DNA of 64,000 nucleotides from Rhizobium sp. FY34. Its GTDB lineage: Bacteria > Pseudomonadota > Alphaproteobacteria > Rhizobiales > Rhizobiaceae. The notes beneath the pieces were generated by a model. It searched no databases, was not told where the DNA came from, and saw only the letters and a list, made by a program, of their open reading frames with translations. Below, in pieces: positions 9,036 to 18,047 of this stretch. The position numbers and the translations under genes were made by a program. The stretch spans positions 62,001 to 126,000 of the forward strand of contig NZ_STFZ01000012.1 in the NCBI RefSeq assembly GCF_005222845.1. Direction: 5' to 3'. Positions within the stretch are counted from its first letter, which is position 1. Every line of letters starts with the position of its first letter.

Positions 9036-10166
9036 ATGGTAGGATCAATGCGCGTTCTTCATTTCTTCAAGACCTACTATCCCGACACCTTCGGCGGCGT
9101 CGAGCGTACCATCCATGCGATTGCCAAGGGCAGCATTGCGCATGGTATCGAGACCGACGTGCTGTCGTTGAGCAGTGATCCAGTTGCCAACAGCCAGATC
9201 TTAGATGGCCATAGGGCTCAGAAGGCGAAGCTCGATTTCGAGTTTGCCTCCACAGGCTTTTCACGAGATGCCTTCAAAGCCTTCTCCGACTTGTCGCGTC
9301 AGGCCGACATCGTTCACTATCATTTCCCATGGCCATTCATGGACCTCGTGCATCTACTGAAACCGCCGGGAAAGCCGACACTCGTCACGTATCATTCCGA
9401 CATCGTGAAGCAGAAAACGCTCTTGCGGGCCTACACACCACTGATGCACCGTTTCCTGTCGAGCGTCGATCGGGTGGTGGCCACATCCGATAACTATGTG
9501 AAGACCAGCGCTGTGTTGCAACGCTACGAAAACAAGCTGGACATTATACCGATTGGTCTGGACGAGGCCGACTATCCCCGCGCACCAAAAGCTCTTGCAG
9601 AGCAGTGGCAATCACAGTTCAAGCGCCCCTTCTTCCTGTTTGTCGGGGTGCTGCGGTACTATAAAGGCATCCAGTTCCTGGTGGAGGCGGCAAAAGGCCT
9701 GGCTGCGGATATCGTCATCCTCGGCGAGGGTCCGATGGAGGTGCAACTGAAGGCACAGGTCAGCGAACTGGGCCTGCAAAACATTCACTTTCTGGGAAAA
9801 AGGTCCGACCTGGACAAGGCTGCCTTGCTGGAACTCTGCACGGCACTAGTTTTTCCCTCGCATCTGCGATCAGAGGCTTTCGGCCTCTCGCTGGTCGAAG
9901 CAGCCATGTTCGGCAAACCCATGATCAGCTGCGAGATCGGCACGGGCACGAGTTTTGTCAACCGGCATGGAATAACAGGCATCGTCGTACCTCCGGGCGA
10001 CGCCAAGGCCCTTCACCAGGCTATGCAGGCCTTGCTCACCGATTCGGGTCGAACACACGCCTATGGCCATAATGCCCGGCAGCATTATACGGACAAACTT
10101 AGATCATCTTTGATGGTTGAACGTTACAACACCCTCTACAGAAAGCTTGCCGCCTCCTCTAGGTAA
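9036..10166 (+). CDS. Glycosyltransferase family 4
   Basis: 376-residue GT-B enzyme. N-terminal MRVLHFFKTYYPDTFGGVE with the glycine-rich acceptor loop, a C-terminal nucleotide-sugar domain starting FFLFVGVLRYYKGIQ, and the GT4 donor-binding motif around SEAFGLSLVEA. This class often adds mannose or fucose from GDP-sugars, matching the GDP-mannose genes nearby, but the linkage is unknown. Start ATG 9036 has CAGGGA with five-base spacing; ATG 9048 is the alternative. Last gene of the rightward run; converges on the leftward operon after 63 bases with no clear terminator. Confidence 0.88.
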   Translation: MVGSMRVLHFFKTYYPDTFGGVERTIHAIAKGSIAHGIETDVLSLSSDPVANSQILDGHRAQKAKLDFEFASTGFSRDAFKAFSDLSRQADIVHYHFPWPFMDLVHLLKPPGKPTLVTYHSDIVKQKTLLRAYTPLMHRFLSSVDRVVATSDNYVKTSAVLQRYENKLDIIPIGLDEADYPRAPKALAEQWQSQFKRPFFLFVGVLRYYKGIQFLVEAAKGLAADIVILGEGPMEVQLKAQVSELGLQNIHFLGKRSDLDKAALLELCTALVFPSHLRSEAFGLSLVEAAMFGKPMISCEIGTGTSFVNRHGITGIVVPPGDAKALHQAMQALLTDSGRTHAYGHNARQHYTDKLRSSLMVERYNTLYRKLAASSR

Positions 10167-10229
10167 GGGTCCTGAAATGCAAGACAAAACGATGATCTGG
10201 GCCGCAATGACTTTGGCAGACAAGGTCTT

Positions 10230-10994
10230 TTACCGGCCGAGCTTTGCCATCAGCGCCTGATACCAGACCGCATAGGGTTGTGCGATCCACCACTTCAGGG
10301 GGACGCTGCCATAGTGCTTTCGCACAACACGGATCGCCTCCCTGTAGTGACGGGCGCGCTGTGTCTTCGTCTTCGTATCGGCGTGAACCCGATTGACCGC
10401 AACCACGTCATTCAGGAAAACAGGCGGTGCAACATTCTTGAAGAGACGCCACCACAAATCATAGTCCATCGCCATATGCAGGCTCGGATCAACACCTTCA
10501 ACCGCTTCCCAGGCGCTGCGCCTGATCAGGGTAGCCGGTTGAGAGATGATGCAGCGGAGTGCCATCTGGCGTGCGCTAAAGGGCTGAACCCAGACTTCCT
10601 TGTCCAGCCCCGTCTTGTCGAAATGGTTGAGGCAACGGCCATACACCATAGGGGCAGACGGATGTGCTTCGGCATAGGCAACAAGCCGCGAGAGCCCTCC
10701 AGGCAGAAACCAGTCATCGCTGTTCAGCCAGCAGACATACTTGGCCCGGCCCTTGGCTATCCCTTCATTGATGGCAGCAGCCTGGCCATCATCCGGGTAG
10801 CTGCGAAAACCAGTGAGACGGTCCTCAAAGCGTGCAATCACATCCAGCGACTGGTCTGTCGAACCGCCATCCAGGACGAAGACCTCGACAGGCACAGTGT
10901 TCTGATCCAGCAAGGACGCCAGTGCCTGTTCGAGATAGCGCCCCTGATTGAACGACGGTACGGCGACAGTGACGAGCGGGTCCGTCAGCGTCAG
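10230..10994 (-). CDS. Glycosyltransferase family 2, start codon non-standard
   Basis: GT-A fold family 2 transferase. The first strand ([19 protein letters not shown]), the DGGSTDQS nucleotide-binding turn, the WLNSDDW acidic motif and AMDYDLWWR are all present. No ATG, GTG or TTG lies in this frame upstream of the first strand. The first such codon is TTG at 10913, which would remove the essential N-terminal strand. A CTG at 10994 overlaps the fcl stop as CTGA and is preceded by GGGAG; a second CTG at 10988 is six bases from that same GGGAG. I annotate from 10994. The gene is downstream of and coupled to fcl. Confidence 0.8.
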   Translation of the reverse strand: MTLTDPLVTVAVPSFNQGRYLEQALASLLDQNTVPVEVFVLDGGSTDQSLDVIARFEDRLTGFRSYPDDGQAAAINEGIAKGRAKYVCWLNSDDWFLPGGLSRLVAYAEAHPSAPMVYGRCLNHFDKTGLDKEVWVQPFSARQMALRCIISQPATLIRRSAWEAVEGVDPSLHMAMDYDLWWRLFKNVAPPVFLNDVVAVNRVHADTKTKTQRARHYREAIRVVRKHYGSVPLKWWIAQPYAVWYQALMAKLGR

Positions 10995-11926
10995 CTCCCG
11001 ACGTTCTGGAGGAAATCGGCATAGGCAAGCGCAATGCCTTGGCGCAGATCGGTCTTTGCCTTCCAGCCGATCGATTTTATCTTGTCGACATCAAGCAGCT
11101 TGCGCGGCGTGCCATCCGGCTTGGACGCATCAAACACGATATCACCGGTAAAGCCGACAACATCCATGACCGTTTCCGCAAGCTCCTTGATCGTCACATC
11201 GACACCCGTTCCGACATTGAAGAGGCCGTCGCGGATCTCATCTTTTTCCATCAGGAAAACGCAGGCCTCCGCCATGTCATCGACATAGAGAAATTCGCGC
11301 ATCGGCTTTCCCGAACCCCAGACTTCATAGACAGAATCGCCACGCAGTTTGGCTTCGTGTGCCTTGCGGATCAGAGCCGGAAGAACGTGGCTGGTGGCCA
11401 GATCGTAGTTGTCGTTGGGGCCGTAAAGATTCGTCGGCATGGCCGACACATACTGCGTCCCATACTGGCGGTTATAGCTTTCGCACAGCTTGATGCCGGC
11501 GATCTTGGCAATCGCATAGGGTTCGTTTGTCAGTTCCAGCGGACCCGTCAGGAGGTAATCCTCCCGGATCGGCTGCGGACAGTCGCGCGGATAAATGCAA
11601 CTGGAACCGAGGAACAACATCCGCTCCACACCGGCCATTGCGGCCGCATGCGTGATGTTCGCCTCGATAATCAAGTTCTGGTAGATGAAGTCGGCGCGAT
11701 AGGTGTTGTTGGCGTATATCCCTCCGACCCTAGCAGCCGCCATGAAAATATAATCAGGTTTTTCGGATGCCAAGAACTCCGTAACCGAGGCCTGCTGCGT
11801 GAGATCAAGCTCTGAACTCGTCCTCATCACCAGGTTGGAATATCCCGCCGACCTGAGCCTGCGAACGATGGCTGAGCCAACCATGCCGCGATGGCCGGCT
11901 ACGTAAATCTTGGCATCCGTATTCAT
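10991..11926 (-). CDS. fcl: GDP-L-fucose synthase (4-keto-6-deoxymannose 3,5-epimerase/4-reductase)
   Basis: 311-residue bifunctional SDR that turns the Gmd product into GDP-L-fucose with NADPH. N-terminal [14 protein letters not shown], catalytic SSCIYPRD strand and [10 protein letters not shown] (YxxxK) are visible, and length equals the family norm. Lies three bases after gmd in the leftward operon, so the two consecutive enzymes of the pathway are made together. Provides fucose for the O-chain. Confidence 0.95.
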   Translation of the reverse strand: MNTDAKIYVAGHRGMVGSAIVRRLRSAGYSNLVMRTSSELDLTQQASVTEFLASEKPDYIFMAAARVGGIYANNTYRADFIYQNLIIEANITHAAAMAGVERMLFLGSSCIYPRDCPQPIREDYLLTGPLELTNEPYAIAKIAGIKLCESYNRQYGTQYVSAMPTNLYGPNDNYDLATSHVLPALIRKAHEAKLRGDSVYEVWGSGKPMREFLYVDDMAEACVFLMEKDEIRDGLFNVGTGVDVTIKELAETVMDVVGFTGDIVFDASKPDGTPRKLLDVDKIKSIGWKAKTDLRQGIALAYADFLQNVGS

Positions 11927-11929
11927 GAC

Positions 11930-13012
11930 TTACTCGTGATAGCTGAAGGTCGTGTAACCGTGGTTCTTGACAACCTCGTCCCGCTCTGCGGATCTGAGGT
12001 CTTCGCGCATCATTTCGGAAACCAGTTCCTCGAAGGTAATCTTCGGGGTCCAGCCCAGCTTTTCCCGAGCCTTCGATGCATCGCCCAACAGGGTTTCGAC
12101 TTCAGCCGGACGGAAATAGCGGGGATCAACTGCAACGATGCACTTGCCGTTTTCGTCATAGCCCTTTTCATCGACACCGGTGCCGGACCAGGTGATGGTC
12201 ATCTTTGCTTCGTCCGCGGCAGCGTTGACGAAATCACGAACGCTGAACTGAACGCCCGTGGCAATCACGAAATCTTCGGGCTGTTCCTGCTGCAGCATCA
12301 TCCACTGCATTTCAACATAGTCCTTGGCATGACCCCAGTCGCGCTTGGCGTCGAGATTACCAAGATAGAGGCAATCCTGCAGGCCAAGCTTGATACGAGC
12401 GAGCGCACGCGTGATCTTGCGGGTGACGAAGGTTTCACCGCGAACGGGGCTCTCATGGTTGAACAGGATGCCGTTGCAGGCATACATGCCGTAAGCTTCG
12501 CGGTAGTTGACCGTAATCCAGTAGGCATAGAGCTTGGCAACGGCGTAAGGCGAACGGGGATAAAACGGCGTTGTTTCGCGCTGCGGGATTTCCTGCACGA
12601 GACCGTAAAGTTCCGACGTCGATGCCTGATAGAAGCGCGTTTTCTTCTCAAGACCGAGAATACGCATGGCTTCCAGAATACGCAAAGCGCCAAGTCCATC
12701 CGAATTGGCCGTATATTCCGGCTCTTCGAAAGACACAGCAACGTGTGACTGAGCAGCAAGATTGTAGATCTCGTCCGGCTGCACCTGCTGGATGATCCGG
12801 ATAAGGCTCGTGGAATCGGTCAAGTCACCATGATGCAATACAAACTTGCGGTCGCCCTCATGGGGATCGACGTAGAGATGATCGATACGATCCGTATTGA
12901 ACAGCGAAGTACGACGCTTGATGCCATGCACTTCATATCCCTTATCCAGCAGAAGTTCTGCCAGATATGATCCGTCTTGGCCTGTTACACCGGTAATAAG
13001 AGCTTTTTTCAC
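11930..13012 (-). CDS. gmd: GDP-mannose 4,6-dehydratase
   Basis: 360-residue SDR that converts GDP-D-mannose to GDP-4-keto-6-deoxy-D-mannose. Diagnostic blocks: [26 protein letters not shown], the [16 protein letters not shown] strand, STSELYG, and [12 protein letters not shown] with the catalytic YxxxK. Length fits Gmd. Fed by the phosphomannomutase and GDP-mannose pyrophosphorylase genes at 22861-25776 and feeds fcl immediately downstream. Confidence 0.96.
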   Translation of the reverse strand: MKKALITGVTGQDGSYLAELLLDKGYEVHGIKRRTSLFNTDRIDHLYVDPHEGDRKFVLHHGDLTDSTSLIRIIQQVQPDEIYNLAAQSHVAVSFEEPEYTANSDGLGALRILEAMRILGLEKKTRFYQASTSELYGLVQEIPQRETTPFYPRSPYAVAKLYAYWITVNYREAYGMYACNGILFNHESPVRGETFVTRKITRALARIKLGLQDCLYLGNLDAKRDWGHAKDYVEMQWMMLQQEQPEDFVIATGVQFSVRDFVNAAADEAKMTITWSGTGVDEKGYDENGKCIVAVDPRYFRPAEVETLLGDASKAREKLGWTPKITFEELVSEMMREDLRSAERDEVVKNHGYTTFSYHE

Positions 13013-13020
13013 GCTACCTC

Positions 13021-14037
13021 TCAGCTATCTACAAGGGGCTTCAAACGCTCAATCTGTGACTGAACCATGAGCGTCACCATGTTTTCAAAATTTACTGTTG
13101 GTTGCCAGTCCAGCATTTTCTTGGCTTTTGTTGGATCAGCAAGAATGCAGCCTGGCTCAAGCGGACGTACCAACACCGGATCGCTGAATACACACTTTTT
13201 CCAATCGCATCCAACACTTTGGTATGCGACCTCGCATAATTCGCTCAACGTATGCTGTTCACCCGTGCCGATGACAAAGTCACCCGGCGCATCTTGCTGC
13301 AAGATCATCCACATTGCGCGAACGAAATCTGGTGCATAGCCCCAATCGCGGGCAATTGCGAGATTTCCAAGCGCCAGTTGCCCATTTTCGACAATCGGAC
13401 GACCACGTTCATTCAGATCCGGGGAGTTCATAATGCCAAGGGACGCGCAGGCAGCACCATAGGCCACTTTCTGCGTGAGGAAATGCAATGGCCGGCGTTC
13501 GCTCTCGTGATTGAACAAGATACCATTGGCAATATAGAGGCCGTAGCTGTTGCGATAGATCAGAGCCATCTGATGAGCATAGGCCTTTGCGGCGGCATAA
13601 GGATTGACCGGGTGAAACAAAGTGCTTTCGTTTTGCCGATTTTCCCTCGACTGCCCAAACATTTCAGAGGATGAGGCATTGTAGACCCTGGCGTCGGGCC
13701 GGTGATGCCGGACAGCCTCGAAAAGCCGCACGGCAGCCATGCCGTTAACGGTCAATGTCTCTGCCGCCCGCGCCCAGGATTCACCCGGTCGCGATTGCGA
13801 TGCCAGATGATAGATTTCATCGGCCTGCGAATCCTGAACCGCATTGGCAATATCGACGCCTTCCGTCAGATCACCCAGCAGAATCTTGACCTTACCTTTC
13901 AGATGGCTGCCACAATTGGGCTTGTACCAGCTTTCCTGCCGGGCAAAGCCGAAAACTTCATACCCCTTCTCAAGCAAAAGCTCTGCCAGGTAGGATCCAT
14001 CCTGGCCCGTAATCCCTGTGATAAGCGCCCGCTTCAT
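13021..14037 (-). CDS. Second Gmd-type GDP-sugar dehydratase/epimerase paralogue
   Basis: 338-residue homologue of the adjacent Gmd. It shares [39 protein letters not shown] (YxxxK) and the DWGYAPDFV segment. It differs where the canonical enzyme has GIKRRTS: here GFARQESWY. It may be a second 4,6-dehydratase or a related enzyme making a rarer 6-deoxyhexose such as 6-deoxytalose. The ATG at 14037 has AAGGA at good spacing; an in-frame TTG at 14067 is less likely. Specific activity is not decidable from sequence. Confidence 0.82.
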   Translation of the reverse strand: MKRALITGITGQDGSYLAELLLEKGYEVFGFARQESWYKPNCGSHLKGKVKILLGDLTEGVDIANAVQDSQADEIYHLASQSRPGESWARAAETLTVNGMAAVRLFEAVRHHRPDARVYNASSSEMFGQSRENRQNESTLFHPVNPYAAAKAYAHQMALIYRNSYGLYIANGILFNHESERRPLHFLTQKVAYGAACASLGIMNSPDLNERGRPIVENGQLALGNLAIARDWGYAPDFVRAMWMILQQDAPGDFVIGTGEQHTLSELCEVAYQSVGCDWKKCVFSDPVLVRPLEPGCILADPTKAKKMLDWQPTVNFENMVTLMVQSQIERLKPLVDS

Positions 14038-14079
14038 ATGAGCGTCCTTCTGGGTCAATATATGCAACCGAAACTAGAA

Positions 14080-16167
14080 TTACCTGAAGCGCCTGCGCAA
14101 GGCTGGAGACAGGGTCCATGCTTTGCGAACAGCGCGACCGAGAAAAGGAGATTTTCGGTCGACAACACCAAAAACGGTGTGAGCGACATAGTTGGCCTTT
14201 TCCGGGTCAGCGCCGATCTTGGACAACTGACTGGCGAAATGAACGAGCGCAGGAAGTGTGTATATGCCAGGCGCTATCCGACGCAACCGATCCCCGCCGC
14301 TCCAGCTTTCGTAGAGACGGTAGGACCACATTCCCAGATAGTAGCTGAAGCTGACATAGCCACCGTGACGCTCGCAGATCTCGAAGACTTCCTCATAGAT
14401 CTTACCGCGCATAGCCAGCGTCTTTGCATCTTCGTGAAGACGAGACTGGGCCAGCTTGTCGCCGACATGATGAATGATAGCGCCGGACCTGGCCATTCTC
14501 AGCCAGTATTCATAATCCATGGCCGTCTGCATCGAAACGTCAAACGGACCGATCCTGTCTACGATACGACGCTGCCAGAAGGCCGCCGGCTGGCAAATGC
14601 AACAATCCGCCATCAATCGATCAAAGCTGTATTCGGCAGTGTTATAGGTGCCCGTCACATGGCCATCGACATCGATGTAATCGGCATTGCCATACATCAT
14701 GTCGCATTCAGGATGATCGTTGAAATAGCGCACCACCGTTTCGATGGCGCCGGGCAGAAGCACGTCATCAGAATTGAGGTAGGCGAGAACGTCACCTTTC
14801 AGAAGGGCCGTACCTTTGTTGATCGCGTCTGTCTGTCCCTTGTCCGGCTCGGAGATCCAGCGAATCCGATCGCCATAGCTCTTGAGAATCTCGACCGTAT
14901 TGTCGGTCGAAACGCCATCCATCACCAGGAGTTCTATATTCGGGTAGCTTTGATTGAGAACACTGTCGATCGCTTCACGAATGAAGCGGGCATGGTTGCG
15001 CGTCGGCATCACGATGCTCACCAGCGGCTGACGCTGCGGATATTCCGCAGGATTGCCCGCAACCCGCGTCACAGCCGCCCGCAACGCTCTAGCCGGACCT
15101 TCCCAGTCATAGGCAAGCACCCGAAGCTTTGCCTTTTCGGACAGCATGTCCCGCAGGCCGGCCTCGGTCGTGATCCGTTTCATCAGCGCTGCCATCGCCG
15201 CTTCATCGGTTGGGTCACAGGCCAGAACAGCATCCCCACCAACTTCAGGCAAGGACGTGGTATTGCTGCATAGGACGGGCGTACCGTGATGGAAGGCCTC
15301 CAGCAGAGGCATCCCAAAGCCCTCGAACAACGAGAAATAGACAAGCGCAGTGGCATTTGCAAAAAGTGCTGCAACCTGCCGATGGGGAACAAAGCCGAGA
15401 TGCAGGATCGGCAGGTCCTCATAACCCTTGATAAAATCCGCAAATCCTTCGGGATTGCCGGACAGGATCAGGCCGGTATTCGGCGGAAGATCGGGATAGG
15501 CACGCTTGAAGGCCTCAAACAGCCGGCGATGATTCTTATGCGCCCACATATTGGCCGGCATGTAGAAGAAGCGGTCGAATTTCGCCGCTTCGGCTGGAAG
15601 ATCACCTGGCTCCGGCGTCTCACGCAGCTCTTCCGGCAAGGCCGCCGGCATGAGGAAGACATCATCAGTGCGGGTCCAGCCGTTTTCGACCATGGTCGCA
15701 CGCGAATGGCCGGTCATGGTCGCAATGGCTCCGCCACAGGAGAGCGCATAGGCAAACGCACGCCGGCGCGCACTCAGCACACGATCCGAGAAGAAATTCG
15801 GATAGAACTCATGTTGAATGTCAGGGATGACGAAAATTTGCCGCGTCATCGGAAAAGCCGGGTGCTGTTCCTGCGGGTAGGTACGGATGATGGCATCAGC
15901 ACCTATCGTTTCGCAATGTCGCCCCATGGCCTCATAGAAAACGACCGGATGCTCATCGAGTTCAACATACTCGACATTGTCACCCTCGATCATGATCGGT
16001 GGCTTGCCCGGACGATGGAACATGACAAGACGGTCTGCAGGGTAAAGTCGCACCATTTCGCGCACAACACCGTGCACCCAAGGCACGATCCCACCCGAGA
16101 CACCTGCTGTCAAAGGAAACAGATCGATCGCAATAACTGTCGTCTGTTCTAACTCTTGAGGCTGCAT
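14080..16167 (-). CDS. Two-domain glycosyltransferase (GT4-like plus GT2)
   Basis: 695 residues carrying two enzymes in one chain. Residues ~1-370 are a GT-B domain with FFYMPANMWAHKNHR at the start of the donor half and the GT4 signature FEGFGMPLLEAFHHGTP. Residues ~380-695 are a GT-A family 2 domain with LVSIVMPTRNHARFI, DGVSTDNT, YLNSDDV and AMDYEYWLRM. Such fusions in O-antigen loci usually add two consecutive sugars. The start ATG overlaps the end of the preceding glycosyltransferase gene by 19 bases and lies just after that gene's A10 tract. Confidence 0.88.
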   Translation of the reverse strand: MQPQELEQTTVIAIDLFPLTAGVSGGIVPWVHGVVREMVRLYPADRLVMFHRPGKPPIMIEGDNVEYVELDEHPVVFYEAMGRHCETIGADAIIRTYPQEQHPAFPMTRQIFVIPDIQHEFYPNFFSDRVLSARRRAFAYALSCGGAIATMTGHSRATMVENGWTRTDDVFLMPAALPEELRETPEPGDLPAEAAKFDRFFYMPANMWAHKNHRRLFEAFKRAYPDLPPNTGLILSGNPEGFADFIKGYEDLPILHLGFVPHRQVAALFANATALVYFSLFEGFGMPLLEAFHHGTPVLCSNTTSLPEVGGDAVLACDPTDEAAMAALMKRITTEAGLRDMLSEKAKLRVLAYDWEGPARALRAAVTRVAGNPAEYPQRQPLVSIVMPTRNHARFIREAIDSVLNQSYPNIELLVMDGVSTDNTVEILKSYGDRIRWISEPDKGQTDAINKGTALLKGDVLAYLNSDDVLLPGAIETVVRYFNDHPECDMMYGNADYIDVDGHVTGTYNTAEYSFDRLMADCCICQPAAFWQRRIVDRIGPFDVSMQTAMDYEYWLRMARSGAIIHHVGDKLAQSRLHEDAKTLAMRGKIYEEVFEICERHGGYVSFSYYLGMWSYRLYESWSGGDRLRRIAPGIYTLPALVHFASQLSKIGADPEKANYVAHTVFGVVDRKSPFLGRAVRKAWTLSPALRRRFR

Positions 16168-17102
16168 ACTGCCCTCTTTAATTTTTTTTTTATCTGGCCG
16201 GCAAGAGTGGCAGCCGTATTGACCGTGTTGGCCTTCAACGGGAAACCCTCGTCACTAACCCCCAGCGCCCGCAGGCTTTCCTGAGCCGCCAACCACAAAT
16301 GCGTGACGGCGTTCGACTTCGCTGCCTTGCCTGCATCTTCCGATTGCGCCACATGCTTGCTCAAAGTATCGAGCCAATAGCACAAGGCACCAGGCGTCAT
16401 GGCATCGCCGCAATGGCTTTCCGCAAGTTTGCGAAGCTCCTCCACCCGCTTGAAACCGCCGCTCGCCGTCAGCGTTGATCCCCACTCGCGTGAAGCTGAA
16501 AGCCGCGCATCGATGGGAAACGGCGCGGCCAATTGCGCCATTCTAATCCAGAGATCCCAGTCAAAACTCCACTTGAGTTCCATGTTGAGCCCGCCCACCT
16601 GGTGCAGGACCTTTGGGTTCATGAAGGTAGAGGGCTGCAGAATATAGTCCAAACCGCGCACAAGCGCGTCATGATTGTAGACGATCCCGTTCCTGTTGAA
16701 GATTGAGATTTCGCTGCCATCCTCATGTGCTCTGATGCCGTTGCCGAACCAAAAACTGGCATCTGGATCTTCGCCATAGGCCTTTGCCACTTCGGCAAGC
16801 GCACCCGGCAGGTAAAAATCATCCGCATTGAGCCAGGCGATGATATCGCCCGTGCATTTCTCAAGACCTTTGTTGATGGCATCCGCAGCACCCTTGTCGG
16901 GTTCGCTGACGTAGCCAGACAACCAATCCTGGTTTTGACGGATGACGTCCATCGTCTTGTCGGATGAGCCGCCGTCGATGATGAAATGCTCGACATTCGG
17001 CCAGTTCTGCGAACGGATCGAATCAATGCAATCCTGCAGGAAGCGCCCCTGGTTCAAGGACGGCGTGACGATCGAAATCTTGGGTAGAGGATTGGACGTC
17101 AT
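16149..17102 (-). CDS. Glycosyltransferase family 2
   Basis: 317-residue GT-A enzyme with ISIVTPSLNQGRFLQDCID, DGGSSDKTMDV, AWLNADDFYLPG and FDWDLWIRM. Similar in architecture to the GT2 half of the next protein. The last 15 codons include an A10 run (16182-16191). The normal frame gives a short basic tail and stops at 16149. Reading with one extra A stays open and enters the downstream glycosyltransferase in frame. Six bases separate it from the methyltransferase upstream. Confidence 0.88.
   Translation of the reverse strand: MTSNPLPKISIVTPSLNQGRFLQDCIDSIRSQNWPNVEHFIIDGGSSDKTMDVIRQNQDWLSGYVSEPDKGAADAINKGLEKCTGDIIAWLNADDFYLPGALAEVAKAYGEDPDASFWFGNGIRAHEDGSEISIFNRNGIVYNHDALVRGLDYILQPSTFMNPKVLHQVGGLNMELKWSFDWDLWIRMAQLAAPFPIDARLSASREWGSTLTASGGFKRVEELRKLAESHCGDAMTPGALCYWLDTLSKHVAQSEDAGKAAKSNAVTHLWLAAQESLRALGVSDEGFPLKANTVNTAATLAGQIKKKLKRAVCSLKS
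16182..16191 (-). repeat. A10 homopolymer in the 3' end of a glycosyltransferase gene
   Basis: Ten consecutive A on the coding (minus) strand, read as ATA AAA AAA AAA TTA, unusual in a GC-rich gene. Runs of this length are known sites of replication or transcription slippage. Gain of one A shifts reading into the frame of the following gene (start 16167), and no stop lies between. Confidence 0.9.
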
Positions 17103-17108
17103 AGAGTT

Positions 17109-18047
17109 TCAAACCTTACCTGAGCGCTGCAAGCTGTGGATCATTCCGGTCAGCGTCGTGATCTGCGAGAGAAGTTCGCCACGATTGTGGTTGATAAGTT
17201 CAATCTCGGACGCAAGCCGGGCAATAACCTCATCCTTTGCTCGGCGATCACCATCAATCGCAAGAATTTCCAACTGAAGTCGTTCGATGACTTCATCTTT
17301 TGCCTTTCGGTCAGCATCGCGCTCTGCCAGCTTCTGAAGTTCTGTATAGGGTGTGAAGTGATCAAAGATACCAGGAGGAAGCTTCAGGCGGTCCGCAAGA
17401 TGCCGATCCTCTTCCCGTACGTAGAAGCGATTCAATCCATCGAAATGCGCAAACACATATCCTTGAGACAAAACGTTGGGCTCCCAGGAGCTCCAGGCAT
17501 CAAGCTCGTCAAACCGGTCGAATCCGGCGGGTTGCGCGGCAGGTATGGTTGATTCGACCACAAGCGCCCTTGGCCTATAGGTTCTCAGATCAAAGTTGTT
17601 CAGGATACGGTCTTCAAATCCTTCGATATCGATCTTGAGAAACTCGACACCAGATGGTGCGAACCGATCAAAGATGCTGGCCAGTGTCAACGTATGAACA
17701 TCATACTCTTCGATCGTCAGGCCTCGCTCGCGCATACTGGCCGCGGTGTGCTCGTCCAATGTGGACAGCGCTGAATCGGCGGGACATTCGAAGAAACGCA
17801 GGAGACCTTCCTCAAGGCCGACCGCGTTGTTCAGATTGACATCTTCAGGGCGCGCATCCACGAACAGCTTGTGGCGATAGGGTATCGGCTCGACATTCAC
17901 GCCGCGCCAGCCCTTGTCGTAGAAATGCTGGGTCACCGAGTGGATCTTCGGATCCCAGGCGCCGACATCGATATAGAATCCACGCTCGACCTCGCCGAAC
18001 AGGCGCTCCAGCATGACATCTTCATAGTTCTGAGCATAGGTAATCAT
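17109..18047 (-). CDS. FkbM-family methyltransferase with C-terminal coiled coil
   Basis: 312 residues. The N-terminal ~225 form an FkbM SAM-dependent methyltransferase (YIDVGAWDP motif I, EFLKIDIEGFE). The last ~75 residues are a charged coiled coil with two near-identical units, DRKAKDEVIERLQLEI and DRRAKDEVIARLASEI. Placed directly after wzt in an ABC-exported O-antigen operon, it could put a terminal O-methyl group on the chain, which Wzt's sugar-binding domain would read. The coiled coil recalls the length-ruler of E. coli WbdD, an analogy only. Overlaps wzt by four bases (ATGA). Confidence 0.85.
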   Translation of the reverse strand: MITYAQNYEDVMLERLFGEVERGFYIDVGAWDPKIHSVTQHFYDKGWRGVNVEPIPYRHKLFVDARPEDVNLNNAVGLEEGLLRFFECPADSALSTLDEHTAASMRERGLTIEEYDVHTLTLASIFDRFAPSGVEFLKIDIEGFEDRILNNFDLRTYRPRALVVESTIPAAQPAGFDRFDELDAWSSWEPNVLSQGYVFAHFDGLNRFYVREEDRHLADRLKLPPGIFDHFTPYTELQKLAERDADRKAKDEVIERLQLEILAIDGDRRAKDEVIARLASEIELINHNRGELLSQITTLTGMIHSLQRSGKV

